Source: Lachnoclostridium sp. An138
GTDB lineage: Bacteria; Bacillota; Clostridia; Lachnospirales; Lachnospiraceae
Direction of reading: 5' to 3'
DNA length: 64,000 nt
Assembly: GCF_002160765.1 (NCBI RefSeq)
Contig: NZ_NFLF01000001.1
Coordinates: 124,001 to 188,000, forward strand
The notes below the pieces were generated by a model. The model was not told the origin of the DNA. It was given only the letters and a program-made list of their open reading frames with translations, and made no database searches. Positions 8,865 to 16,658 of the stretch are shown one piece after another. A program made the translations under genes and the position numbers. Within the stretch, counting starts at the first letter, position 1. Each line of letters starts with the position of its first letter.

Positions 8865-10007
8865 CTACCACCTGCTTTCAATAAATTCGTACACGGCCTT
8901 CTCCGTATCCAGAATCTCCTCTACGGTCGGATTCGGAATCACCTTATGAGCCTCCATGCTCTTTCCGATGATCTCCGGGATTTCCAGCCATCCAATCTTC
9001 CGGTCCAGGAAGAGCGCTACGGCTTTCTCATTGGCCGCATTGTATACAGTAGGCATGGAGCCGCCGGCCGCAGCCGCGTCAAAGGCAAGCTTCAAGCCCG
9101 TGAAAGTCTCCATATCCGGTTTTTCAAAGGTAATCTCTGTCAATGTCTCAAAATCCAGACGCTCCCCGGGCAGATAACGGCGCTCGGGATAATAGAGAGC
9201 GTACTGAATCGGGAGCTTCATGTCCGGCGTTCCCAGCTGGGCGATGACAGCTCCGTCCACAAATTCTACCATGGAATGAATGATGCTTTTGGGCTGCACC
9301 ACGATCTGGATATCCTTCGGCTCCACGCCGAACAGCCATCTGGCCTCCATCATTTCCAGACCCTTATTGACAAGCGTAGAGGAGTCAATGGTAATCTTCC
9401 GCCCCATAGCCCAATTGGGGTGCTTCAGGGCGTCCTCCACCTGAATATGCAGAAGCTCCTCCCGCTTTTTCCCGCGGAAAGGCCCGCCGGAAGCTGTCAG
9501 GAGAATCTTCTTAAGCTCTTTTCTGCTTTCTCCGTTCAGACACTGGAAGATAGCGCTGTGCTCGCTGTCCACCGGCAGAATTTTCACGCCGGTTTCTTCC
9601 GCCAATGGTATGATTATATGCCCTGCCGTGACCAAAGTTTCCTTATTGGCCAGAGCAATATCCTTTCCCGCTTTCATGGCCGCAATCGTAGGAACGATGC
9701 CGATCATGCCCACAATCGCCGTCACCACGATCTCTGTCTCCGGTTCCGTGCAGACTTCAATAAGCCCCTCCATGCCGGATACAATCCGCACGTCCAGGTC
9801 GCGCACTGCCGTCCGGAGCTCGCCAGCCTTCTCCTCGCTCCAGACAGCCGCTGTCTTCGGATGAAATTCCCGAATCTGCTCCTCCAGCTTTTTTATATTG
9901 GAGCCGGCCGCCAGGGCCGTAATTTCCAGGTCCCCGTTGTTTCTCGCCACTTCCAGGGTCTGTGTGCCGATGGAACCCGTGGAGCCGAGAATCGCTATCT
10001 TCTTCAT
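8865..10007 (-). CDS. dxr: 1-deoxy-D-xylulose-5-phosphate reductoisomerase
   Basis: NADPH enzyme of the MEP isoprenoid pathway that turns DXP into MEP. It has 380 residues. The N-terminal dinucleotide fold begins KIAILGSTGSIGTQTLEV. LANKETLVTAG, PVDSEHSAIFQCL and SGGPFRG mark the catalytic domain, and the C-terminal helical domain has NAANEKAVALFLD. The gene lies between cdsA and rseP in the standard order. Together with uppS it points to undecaprenyl carrier supply from the MEP route. AAGGAG precedes the ATG. Confidence 0.97.
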   Translation of the reverse strand: MKKIAILGSTGSIGTQTLEVARNNGDLEITALAAGSNIKKLEEQIREFHPKTAAVWSEEKAGELRTAVRDLDVRIVSGMEGLIEVCTEPETEIVVTAIVGMIGIVPTIAAMKAGKDIALANKETLVTAGHIIIPLAEETGVKILPVDSEHSAIFQCLNGESRKELKKILLTASGGPFRGKKREELLHIQVEDALKHPNWAMGRKITIDSSTLVNKGLEMMEARWLFGVEPKDIQIVVQPKSIIHSMVEFVDGAVIAQLGTPDMKLPIQYALYYPERRYLPGERLDFETLTEITFEKPDMETFTGLKLAFDAAAAGGSMPTVYNAANEKAVALFLDRKIGWLEIPEIIGKSMEAHKVIPNPTVEEILDTEKAVYEFIESRW

Positions 10008-10019
10008 TGGTATCTCCTT

Positions 10020-10823
10020 TTACTTCAAAAATATAACCGCCAGAATATAGATGATCGGCGCTGTGAAAATCACGCTGTCAAACCGGTCCAGAATTCCCCC
10101 ATGGCCGGGTATCAGATGTCCATAATCCTTGATGTTGTGGTTGCGCTTGATAGCCGATGCCGCCAGGTCGCCCACCTGGGATACCACGGCCCCCACTGCG
10201 CAGAGCAGCGCGCACTCCGGCGGGTCCAGCCAGAAAAACATACCGTAAATATAACCAATCAGAGCCGCTCCCACAACTCCGCCAATGGCTCCCTCAATGG
10301 ACTTTTTCGGACTTAACACAGGAGCCAGCTTATGCTTTCCAATCAGCATTCCGACTGCGTAGGCGCAGGTATCGCAGCCCCAGGAGCAGATAAAGATCAG
10401 GAAATAGATAAGGCTTGTGCTTTCTCCCTCTATGGGAAGCATTCTGGTCTGCCAGATAAAAGAAAGCATTACCGGCACATAGACAAAGCCCAGAAAGGCT
10501 TCTGCGATCTCCTCCGTCTTGTACTTTGGAAATGTAAATACATAGACTGCCATCAGGATCAGCAGATACGCAATCAGGAAAAAGAGGGCAAACTCATCCA
10601 GATCCCACTGCCTCAGCCCCACATAATAAAAGGCCAGGAAAACTATCCCCCAGACTCCGGGAGCCTTTCTTTGCAGCTGGAACACCTTTAAGAATTCTTC
10701 ATACCCAATAAGAGAAATGGCAAGAGTCAGCGCATACAGCACATCCCCTCCCAGTATTCCGGCCGCAATGATGATGGCAAGCAGAACGATTCCGCTGAAC
10801 AGCCTGACAAAAAACGCCTTCAT
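10020..10823 (-). CDS. cdsA: Phosphatidate cytidylyltransferase
   Basis: Polytopic enzyme of 267 residues that makes CDP-diacylglycerol from phosphatidate and CTP at the membrane. About seven to eight hydrophobic helices are visible. The C-terminal signature runs from SPKKSIEGAIGG to QVGDLAASAIKRNHNIKDYG and HGGILDRFDS, and contains the metal-binding aspartates. The start ATG overlaps nothing and lies 4 bp after the uppS stop, so the two are probably translated together. Confidence 0.95.
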   Translation of the reverse strand: MKAFFVRLFSGIVLLAIIIAAGILGGDVLYALTLAISLIGYEEFLKVFQLQRKAPGVWGIVFLAFYYVGLRQWDLDEFALFFLIAYLLILMAVYVFTFPKYKTEEIAEAFLGFVYVPVMLSFIWQTRMLPIEGESTSLIYFLIFICSWGCDTCAYAVGMLIGKHKLAPVLSPKKSIEGAIGGVVGAALIGYIYGMFFWLDPPECALLCAVGAVVSQVGDLAASAIKRNHNIKDYGHLIPGHGGILDRFDSVIFTAPIIYILAVIFLK

Positions 10824-10827
10824 CCGA

Positions 10828-11535
10828 TTATTCCTCCCTCACGCCGCCATACCGTCTGTCTCTGCGGTTGTAGGCTTCAATGGCTTTGGCAAGCTCCTCT
10901 TTTGTAAAGTCCGGCCAGTGCACATCCGCAAAGTAAAATTCCGTGTAGGCCAGCTGCCAGAGCAGGAAATTGGAAAGACGCTCTTCCCCGCTGGTGCGGA
11001 TCAGCAGATCCGGGTCCGGAATTTCTGCCGTATCCAGATAGGATGAAAAGGTCTCTTCCGTAATATCCTCCATCCCCAGCTTCCCGGCGTCCCGGTCCGC
11101 CGCCATCTTTCTCATGGCCCTGACCATCTCATCCCGGCTGCCATAATTGATGGCAATCTGGAAATTCAGGCCGTCGTTATGCGCGGAAGCCTTTTCCAGC
11201 TCGTCTATCCGGTTCCGGATATCCTCATCCAGTCCTGTCTTGTCCCCGATGACGCGGACTCTCATATGGTTTTTCTCCGCAGTCTTCAGACAGGTCTTCA
11301 TATAGTTGCGCAGAAGCTTCATCAGTTCATTTACTTCATCGTCGGGCCTTTTCCAGTTCTCAGTGGAAAAGGCATAGACTGTCAGATACTTAATCCCCAT
11401 GTTCCAGGCTTCCCGGCAGATGGTCTCCACATTCTTGCTTCCCTGGGCATGTCCATAATTGCGCGGCATTCCCTTCGCCTTCGCCCACCGGCCGTTCCCA
11501 TCCAGAATAATCGCTACATGCTGCGGTATTTTCAT
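10828..11535 (-). CDS. uppS: Isoprenyl transferase (undecaprenyl diphosphate synthase)
   Basis: Cis-prenyltransferase of 235 residues that builds the C55 lipid carrier for peptidoglycan. HVAIILDGNGRWAKAKGMPR near the N-terminus holds the catalytic aspartate. Further blocks are GHAQGSKNVE, YAFSTENWKRP, and the C-terminal DLLIRTSGEERLSNFLLWQ, all canonical. AAGGAG precedes the ATG. A small GACGGG/CCCGTC hairpin between frr and uppS (about 11559-11586) could trim or attenuate the message but lacks a long T-run. Confidence 0.97.
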   Translation of the reverse strand: MKIPQHVAIILDGNGRWAKAKGMPRNYGHAQGSKNVETICREAWNMGIKYLTVYAFSTENWKRPDDEVNELMKLLRNYMKTCLKTAEKNHMRVRVIGDKTGLDEDIRNRIDELEKASAHNDGLNFQIAINYGSRDEMVRAMRKMAADRDAGKLGMEDITEETFSSYLDTAEIPDPDLLIRTSGEERLSNFLLWQLAYTEFYFADVHWPDFTKEELAKAIEAYNRRDRRYGGVREE

Positions 11536-11601
11536 ATAGATTCTCCTTCACACAAGGAGACGGGCATCATCAACATATACCCGTCCCCCTCATTGTCTCT
11601 C

Positions 11602-12156
11602 TTATACTGTAAGAATTTCCTTTGACTTCTCTTCCACAGCCTTATCAATGTCAGCAATGTATTTATCTGTCATCTTCTGTACTTTCGTCTCAAGATCTTT
11701 CTGATCATCCTCAGAAATCTCGTTTGCCTTGTTCTGCTTTTTAAAGGTCTCATTGGCGTCACGGCGGATATTTCTCACTGCCACCTTGGCCGCCTCGCCC
11801 TTTTTCTTAATGTCCTTTACAAGCTCTTTTCTGCGCTCCTCTGTCAGCTCCGGAAATACCAGACGGATTACAGAGCCGTCATTGGTGGGCGTGATGCCCA
11901 GATCAGAAGCCAGAATCGCCTTTTCAATCCCCTTCAGAAGACTTTTTTCCCAGGGCTGAATCTGAAGCATGCGCGGCTCGGGAACAGAAACATTTCCTAC
12001 CTGCTGCAGCGGCGTCGGCGCTCCATAATAGTCTACCTTGATTTTGTCCAAAACATGCGGATTGGCACGTCCCGCGCGAATCGATGTAAAATCCCGTATC
12101 ATCGAATCGTATGATTTTGTCATCTTCTCCTCGTATACCTTTAATCTCTCGTCCAT
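11602..12156 (-). CDS. frr: Ribosome recycling factor
   Basis: Releases ribosomes from mRNA after termination together with EF-G. It has 184 residues, the normal length. Hallmarks are IRAGRANPHVLDKI near residues 27-40, YYGAPTPLQQVG, PEPRMLQIQPWEKS, GSVIRLVFPELTEERRKEL and the long C-terminal charged helix of domain I. It sits immediately downstream of pyrH, the usual pairing in Firmicutes. rpsB and tsf, which often precede pyrH, are not in this window. Confidence 0.98.
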   Translation of the reverse strand: MDERLKVYEEKMTKSYDSMIRDFTSIRAGRANPHVLDKIKVDYYGAPTPLQQVGNVSVPEPRMLQIQPWEKSLLKGIEKAILASDLGITPTNDGSVIRLVFPELTEERRKELVKDIKKKGEAAKVAVRNIRRDANETFKKQNKANEISEDDQKDLETKVQKMTDKYIADIDKAVEEKSKEILTV

Positions 12157-12247
12157 ATTGATGTCCTCCGCTTTTATTTCGCTTTTTTCTCTTTTTCCGC
12201 AGTACCGTCAGCCTGGAAATTGTCTGCCCCCGCTGCCCGGCTCCGCC

Positions 12248-12943
12248 TTATACCGTGATCTTTGTTCCGGCGCTCTTTCCTCTTGCCGCGTTTACAATGC
12301 TGTCCCCGCCTTCCAGTCCGAAGACCAGCATGGGCATATGGTTCTCCATGCACATGATAGACGCGGTCAAATCCATCACCGCCAGCCGCTTGTCAATTAC
12401 CTCCGCAATGGAGATCTCATCGTACTTCACAGCCTCCGGGTTCACCTTCGGATCGCTGTCATAGACGCCATCCACCGCTTTCGCAAGCAGGATTATATCC
12501 GCTTCTATCTCGATGGCCCGCAGCGTCGTGGTCGTATCCGTGGAAAAATACGGATGTCCTGTTCCTCCCGCAAAGAATGCGACCTTGCCCCTGTTCAGGC
12601 AGGCCAGAGCTTCGTCTTTCGTAAAGAGCTTTGCGAAGCCGCCGCACACAAAGGGGGTAAATACCTCTGTGCCAAGTCCCACGGAACGGAAGATCTCCGA
12701 TACGTAAATGCAGTTCATAACTGTAGCCAGCATCCCGATCTGATCCGCCTTCACTCTGTCCATATTCTCGCTGGTGCGGCCTCTCCAGAAATTTCCTCCG
12801 CCAATTACAATGCCTACCTGTATCCCGTCATCCACCAGAGTCTTCACCTGACGGGCCACACCCAGAACCGTGGCCTCATCAAAGCCTGTATGCTTTTCTC
12901 CTGCCAGGGCTTCTCCGCTCAATTTCAACAAAACTCTCTTCAT
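12248..12943 (-). CDS. pyrH: UMP kinase
   Basis: Hexameric bacterial UMP kinase (amino acid kinase fold) of 231 residues that makes UDP for RNA, DNA and wall precursor synthesis. Visible motifs are LLKLSGEALAG at the N-terminus, VIGGGNFWRGR near residue 50, AFFAGGTGHPYFSTDTTT at about 140 and KAVDGVYDSDP near 165. ATG 12943 follows an AGGAG site and a dedicated promoter, so transcription of the frr-uppS-cdsA-dxr-rseP run probably begins here. Confidence 0.97.
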   Translation of the reverse strand: MKRVLLKLSGEALAGEKHTGFDEATVLGVARQVKTLVDDGIQVGIVIGGGNFWRGRTSENMDRVKADQIGMLATVMNCIYVSEIFRSVGLGTEVFTPFVCGGFAKLFTKDEALACLNRGKVAFFAGGTGHPYFSTDTTTTLRAIEIEADIILLAKAVDGVYDSDPKVNPEAVKYDEISIAEVIDKRLAVMDLTASIMCMENHMPMLVFGLEGGDSIVNAARGKSAGTKITV

Positions 12944-12969
12944 ACTGTTCTCCTGCTTCTTTTCTGATG

Positions 12970-12987
12970 ACCTGCGCCGGCGCAGGT
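12970..12987. repeat. Perfect 18-bp palindrome in the pyrH leader
   Basis: The sequence ACCTGCGCCGGCGCAGGT is fully self-complementary. It lies about 10 bp after the predicted transcription start and 27 bp before the pyrH start codon. It could be a 5' stabilising hairpin or a dyad operator. Confidence 0.5.
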
Positions 12988-13003
12988 ATAATTATCTGAC
13001 GCC

Positions 13004-13031
13004 ATTATACCATAAATCCCGGAAATTTCAA
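13004..13031 (-). promoter_or_regulatory. Predicted promoter of the pyrH operon
   Basis: Minus strand TTGAAA (13031-13026), 16 bp, TATAAT (13009-13004) with extended TGG before the -10. Confidence 0.65.
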
Positions 13032-13047
13032 TCCATAATCCTGCGGC

Positions 13048-13100
13048 AAAAACCCCTGCCCGGCAGAGGCGGCGGAAAAACCTCCTTTGCCGGACAGGGG
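13048..13100 (-). terminator. Rho-independent terminator of the small membrane protein gene
   Basis: Minus strand CCCCTGTCCGGCA pairs with TGCCGGGCAGGGG and is followed by five T. It begins 31 bp after the stop at 13131. Confidence 0.75.
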
Positions 13101-13130
13101 CGTGTGGTTTCGCATTCTTTCTATATGAAT

Positions 13131-13367
13131 TTATGACTCTTCCAGACCATTCAGATAATCGTCCAGCGCAGTCGTATTGATGGTCAGCGCAGACGTATCC
13201 GGTCTCGTGGCAATATCATAGACCGAGTAACCCAGCCAGCATACCAGCGCCAGCACGATGACACCCGCGCAGATCTTCATAAGGCGCTTATGGCGCTTCT
13301 CCTTTGCCAGAATCTCTTTACGGTTTGCTTTTTCTTCTTTATAGCGGTTTACTTTTTCCTGACTCAT
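13131..13367 (-). CDS. Small membrane protein with basic coiled N-terminus (78 aa), hypothetical
   Basis: I do not recognise the family. The start is set at ATG 13367 (MSQEKVNRYKEEKANRKE), which has an AGAGGAA site; a longer in-frame extension to 13451 has no convincing ribosome site. Residues 1-32 are a highly charged, probably helical segment. Residues 33-52 form one membrane helix (ICAGVIVLALVCWLGYSVYD). The last 26 residues are polar and acidic. Topology is probably N-in. It is monocistronic, with its own extended -10 promoter and terminator. Confidence 0.75.
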   Translation of the reverse strand: MSQEKVNRYKEEKANRKEILAKEKRHKRLMKICAGVIVLALVCWLGYSVYDIATRPDTSALTINTTALDDYLNGLEES

Positions 13368-13476
13368 CTTTCCAATTCCTCTCTTACAAAATATCTGATG
13401 GGCACAGCCCGGTATCTTAATTTCCAGCCAGGACTCCCGGAAGGCTTCCATGGAGCCTGATGCAATGCCTAACGGT

Positions 13477-13485
13477 ATTATAACA
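13477..13485 (-). promoter_or_regulatory. Extended -10 promoter of the 78-aa membrane protein gene
   Basis: Minus strand TGTTATAAT, an extended -10 element. There is no good -35 match, as expected when the TG extension is present. The leader would be about 100 nt. Confidence 0.5.
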
Positions 13486-13527
13486 TAAATTTAAGAAAAA
13501 TCTATTAAAAAATAACACGGATCACAA

Positions 13528-13561
13528 AACCGGAGCGCAGCTCTCCTCCGCGCTCCGGTTT
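13528..13561 (-). terminator. Terminator downstream of the degV-like gene
   Basis: AACCGGAGCG pairs with CGCTCCGGTT across a 13-nt loop, with TTTT on the minus-strand side. It lies 45 bp after the DegV stop. Confidence 0.65.
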
Positions 13562-13605
13562 CTCCCGGTTATGCTGTCACATGCCCTATCCTGTCATACC
13601 GTACC

Positions 13606-14445
13606 CTATACCACCACAATCACTCCGCCATCGCTGGCATAGAGACTGCTGACTCCGGCTGTATCCAGAACCAGAACATCTTTGACATGGATTCTTTTGA
13701 GAATCTCTTCCTTCACCATCTCTGCCCGGGCCGGACAGTTGCAGTGGGAAATGGCCAGAACCTTTTCCTCCGGATTCTTCACACCGTCCGCAATATAGTC
13801 CACCATTTTTTTCAGAGCCCGGTTGATGCCGCGCGCCTGATCCAGCTGGCAGATGGTTCCCTCGGGTGTGGAGCCCATGACCGGCTTAATATTCAGGGCA
13901 TTTGCCACAAAAGCCTTCAGGTTGCTGAGGCGCCCGTTCTTGCGCAGGGCCTCCAGAGACTCCAGCACGAAATACGTGTGCTGGGATTCTATATATGCTT
14001 CCACTTTCTCTATCACCTGCTGAAAGCCCAGGCCTTCCTTTTCGCACTCCTCTATCTTCAGCGCGATCAGCGTCTCGCCAATGGAGGCGGAACGGGAATT
14101 GAACACATAAATGTTCTTTTCTCCTTTTTCCTCTTTATAAAGCTTCTTTCCAAGCTCGGCGCTGTTATAGGAGCCGCTCAGCTCTGCGGACAGAGTCACC
14201 GCGTATACGTTCTCCGCCTCGCAGGTATAAGCCTCCAGATAACGCTCCGGAGAAGGACAGGACGACTTCGGACAGTTGGGACTTGCCGCCACTCTCTTCA
14301 GAAAATCCGCCTGATCAAAGGTCTCGTCATCTATCACGGAATGTCCGTCTATATCCAGCACGAGAGGCACGCTCTCGAAATGGGGATCATTTTTGCATCT
14401 TTCCGGCAGCTCACCACAGCTGTCTACCACAATTTTATAACTCAT
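13606..14445 (-). CDS. DegV family fatty-acid-binding protein
   Basis: DegV (FakB-like) protein of 279 residues. Characterised relatives bind a fatty acid for phosphorylation by FakA at the membrane. The N-terminus MSYKIVVDSCGELP holds the nucleotide-fold-like first strand. Later blocks are SCPSPERYLEAY, LSAELSGSYNSAEL (the serine-rich lipid head-group loop) and ESLEALRKNGRLS. A C-terminal loop ends GVSSLYASDGGVIVVV. ATG 14445 has GGAGGAG upstream; an extension to 14472 lacks this. Its own promoter and terminator make it monocistronic. Which fatty acid it carries cannot be told. Confidence 0.9.
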   Translation of the reverse strand: MSYKIVVDSCGELPERCKNDPHFESVPLVLDIDGHSVIDDETFDQADFLKRVAASPNCPKSSCPSPERYLEAYTCEAENVYAVTLSAELSGSYNSAELGKKLYKEEKGEKNIYVFNSRSASIGETLIALKIEECEKEGLGFQQVIEKVEAYIESQHTYFVLESLEALRKNGRLSNLKAFVANALNIKPVMGSTPEGTICQLDQARGINRALKKMVDYIADGVKNPEEKVLAISHCNCPARAEMVKEEILKRIHVKDVLVLDTAGVSSLYASDGGVIVVV

Positions 14446-14499
14446 AGCTCTCCTCCGATAATTCGCAGCCACTTAATGTAGTTTTTAATACCATATTAG

Positions 14500-14528
14500 A
14501 TAGTAGCATACCGACAGGAGCTTTTCAA
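14500..14528 (-). promoter_or_regulatory. Predicted promoter of the DegV gene
   Basis: Minus strand TTGAAA (14528-14523), 17 bp, TACTAT (14505-14500). Confidence 0.6.
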
Positions 14529-14637
14529 GAGCTTTTGACAAATTTATATTCACATTCTGTTACAGAGCATTATCTTCTCCGTCATCCGGTATCCGGGCGC
14601 CGTTCTCACTGCCCCGCGGGAATCAAGCCCGGGCTTT

Positions 14638-15939
14638 CTACAGGCTGTAAAAGGCTGTAACAGCCCGCACAAGACTTTCCTGATCCGCCGTCCCCATCAG
14701 CTCCCGGCTGGAATGCATGGCCAGAAGAGGCACGCCCACATCCACCGTTTTGACCGGATAAAAGGAGGAGGCAATGGAACCCAGAGTACTTCCGCTTGTT
14801 CCGTCCGAACGGTTGGCAAACTTCTGATATGGTATTTTTTCCGCGTCGCAGATCTGCTGCATCACCGCCACCGCCTCGCTGTCTGTGGCATAGGACTGGC
14901 TGCTGGCCTCCTTGATGCAGATTCCCCGGCCAAGTACATTTTTATTCGTAGGATCATTCTTGTCCGCATAGTTCGGATGCAGCGCGTGGCCCACATCTAC
15001 AGACAACAGCATGGCATCCGCAAATGTCTCCAGAAACTTTTCTCTGCCTCTGCCGAAGGAAAGCAGAATCCGCTCCGCCACCGCTGACAGAAACACAGAG
15101 CCCGCCCCCTGCTTCGTCCTGCTGCCTATCTCCTCATGGTCAAAGAAAGCCGCCAGATTCACGCCGCGGTCCCGGCCTCCCTCGATGAGCGCCGTCACCA
15201 CAGCCTGCACGCTGGTCAGATTGTCCAGGCGGGGCGAGGAGATAAATTCCTCAGACATTCCGAGGAAATCTCCCGTATCCGTATTGTAAAGCCCAAGCTC
15301 ATAATCCAGGATATCTTCCTTTTCCACCCGAAGCTGCCGGGCCAGATATTCCAGAAAAAATTCGCTTTCTTTTCCTTCCTCTTCCGTTTCCTCCAGACCC
15401 AGCACCGGAAGAAGGTCCTTCTGCCGGTTCAGCTCCACGCCCTTGTTCACGTCTTTATTGATATGAATAGCCAGATTGGGAATCGTCAGGAAGGGCTTCC
15501 GGAAATCCACGTACCGAATTTCCGGGTGGAAGATGTCCTCACTGCGGAGCGTCACGCGGCCGGCCGCAGAAAGAGGGCGGTCCAGCCAGGTATTCAGAAT
15601 CGCGCCGCCGTAGACTTCCACATTGATCTGTCTGTATCCGTCCTTATTCATCTCCGGGCTCGGCTTAATCCGAAGTCCCGGAAAATCTGTGTGAGCCGCC
15701 GCAATCCGGAAATCATCTCCGTACGCAAAATATCTGCCTATGGTAAAGGCTGTCAGTGTGGAGCCATTATGTACCAGGTAATATTTTCCTCCATTTTCCA
15801 GGTTCCAGTCCCGATTCATGCTGAGTTTCTGAAAGCCGGCCTCCGCAAGCTGCCGCTCCACATTCGCCGCCACATGAAAAGGAGAGGTTCCCTCTTCTAC
15901 CAGAGAAAGCAGTTTTTCCGCATGATCCATTCTTTTCAT
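14638..15939 (-). CDS. M18 family aspartyl aminopeptidase
   Basis: Cytosolic di-zinc aminopeptidase of 433 residues that removes N-terminal acidic residues from peptides. Metal-ligand regions are AAAHTDFPGLRIKP at about residue 80, AAFFDHEEIGSRTKQGAGS near 260 and SVDVGHALHPNYADKN at about 320. The C-terminal TSGSTLGSI is also conserved. ATG 15939 (MKRMDHAEKLLS) follows GAGGAGG, while the frame upstream to 16098 shows no homologous character. It is transcribed divergently from the DUF5721 gene from overlapping promoters. Confidence 0.93.
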   Translation of the reverse strand: MKRMDHAEKLLSLVEEGTSPFHVAANVERQLAEAGFQKLSMNRDWNLENGGKYYLVHNGSTLTAFTIGRYFAYGDDFRIAAAHTDFPGLRIKPSPEMNKDGYRQINVEVYGGAILNTWLDRPLSAAGRVTLRSEDIFHPEIRYVDFRKPFLTIPNLAIHINKDVNKGVELNRQKDLLPVLGLEETEEEGKESEFFLEYLARQLRVEKEDILDYELGLYNTDTGDFLGMSEEFISSPRLDNLTSVQAVVTALIEGGRDRGVNLAAFFDHEEIGSRTKQGAGSVFLSAVAERILLSFGRGREKFLETFADAMLLSVDVGHALHPNYADKNDPTNKNVLGRGICIKEASSQSYATDSEAVAVMQQICDAEKIPYQKFANRSDGTSGSTLGSIASSFYPVKTVDVGVPLLAMHSSRELMGTADQESLVRAVTAFYSL

Positions 15940-15966
15940 CCTGTTGTAACCTCCTCGTTTTTTATC

Positions 15967-16008
15967 AGTATATAATGAATTGCTTTCTGTTTCAATTCCA
16001 TGTATACT
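15967..16008. promoter_or_regulatory. Overlapping divergent promoters (M18 peptidase / DUF5721)
   Basis: Minus: TTGAAA (15995-15990), 17 bp, TATACT (15972-15967), toward the aminopeptidase. Plus: TTGCTT (15980-15985), 17 bp, TATACT (16003-16008), toward the DUF5721 gene. The two overlap, so polymerase binding at one should exclude the other. Confidence 0.65.
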
Positions 16009-16019
16009 GTTTTCATAAC

Positions 16020-16079
16020 AGCTTCGGTGTACCAAGAGACAATGCAGCCAAAAATGGCTGAATTTGTACCCCTGCCGGA
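16020..16079. repeat. Degenerate copy of the palindromic repeat (copy C)
   Basis: AGCTTCGGTGTACCAAG (16020-16036) matches an arm of copy A with one mismatch, and TTTGTACCCC near the other end resembles its partner. The middle differs and contains the small hairpin CAGCCA/TGGCTG. It lies in the leader of the DUF5721 gene. Tentative. Confidence 0.35.
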
Positions 16080-16096
16080 AAATAACGGAGGTTCCC

Positions 16097-16600
16097 ATGA
16101 TTTCTTTTCAGATTCAGGATATCAAAGATTTTATGAGCAGGCTGCTGCTCTCTCCCGCTTTTGACGCCTTTCTTGTGGTGGAGGGAAGCGTCACCACCTT
16201 CAGCGCTTTCGTCATCGACGGGCGCCTGCGTCCCGATTATTACGCAAAGGAAGAACAGGAAGAGCTGGGCTTAAACGGCCGGCATTTTACGCGCTGGCAG
16301 GAACTCCGCCCTTTCTGTCTTGCTCTTATCAAAGGAAAACGGACCCCGCTGGGCTTCCACTTTACCTTCCAGCTCTCGCCGGAAAACACGGAAAAGCTTC
16401 TCGTCCAGACAGACTCCGTCTTTTCTCCTGCCGATGTAAACGGCCTCGTGCTGAATATCCGCTTTGAAAACGGAAAACTTTCCTGTACCACAGGCACCTC
16501 CCTGAAACTGTTCACCCTGGACAAATCCCTGGACCAGGCCTGGGACCGTATGGTTCAGAAATTTTTCCTGCAGCAGAATATTTCCTTTACCCTTCTGTAA
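16097..16600 (+). CDS. DUF5721 family protein
   Basis: Cytosolic protein of 167 residues that I match to DUF5721, found mainly in Lachnospiraceae and of unknown role. The pattern is SFQIQDIKDFMSRLL at the N-terminus, then FAFVIDGRL-like strands, HFTRWQELRPFCLALIKGKR, and a beta-rich C-terminal half (GLVLNIRFENGKLSCTTGTS). ATG 16097 has ACGGAGG five bases upstream. It has its own promoter. The stop codon falls inside palindromic repeat copy B, which may serve as its 3' end. Confidence 0.65.
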   Translation: MISFQIQDIKDFMSRLLLSPAFDAFLVVEGSVTTFSAFVIDGRLRPDYYAKEEQEELGLNGRHFTRWQELRPFCLALIKGKRTPLGFHFTFQLSPENTEKLLVQTDSVFSPADVNGLVLNIRFENGKLSCTTGTSLKLFTLDKSLDQAWDRMVQKFFLQQNISFTLL

Positions 16601-16643
16601 CGCCGGCGTCCAAGGGGCAGTACGCTTTGGGATACCGGCGCTG
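16598..16643. repeat. Palindromic intergenic repeat, copy B
   Basis: 46 bp aligned to copy A (6164-6209) with 35 identities and the same central CAAGGGGnAnTACGC. Its arms keep pairing through compensating changes (GCCGGCGT against ATACCGGCGC). It starts on the DUF5721 stop codon. Confidence 0.7.
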
Positions 16644-16658
16644 ATGAGTCCCGCGCGC

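Noticed and set aside
8856-10316. Long plus-strand frame (486 codons) opposite dxr and cdsA
   Set aside because: Antisense to two conserved enzymes; composition is His/Arg/Leu-rich with no motif and no ribosome site.
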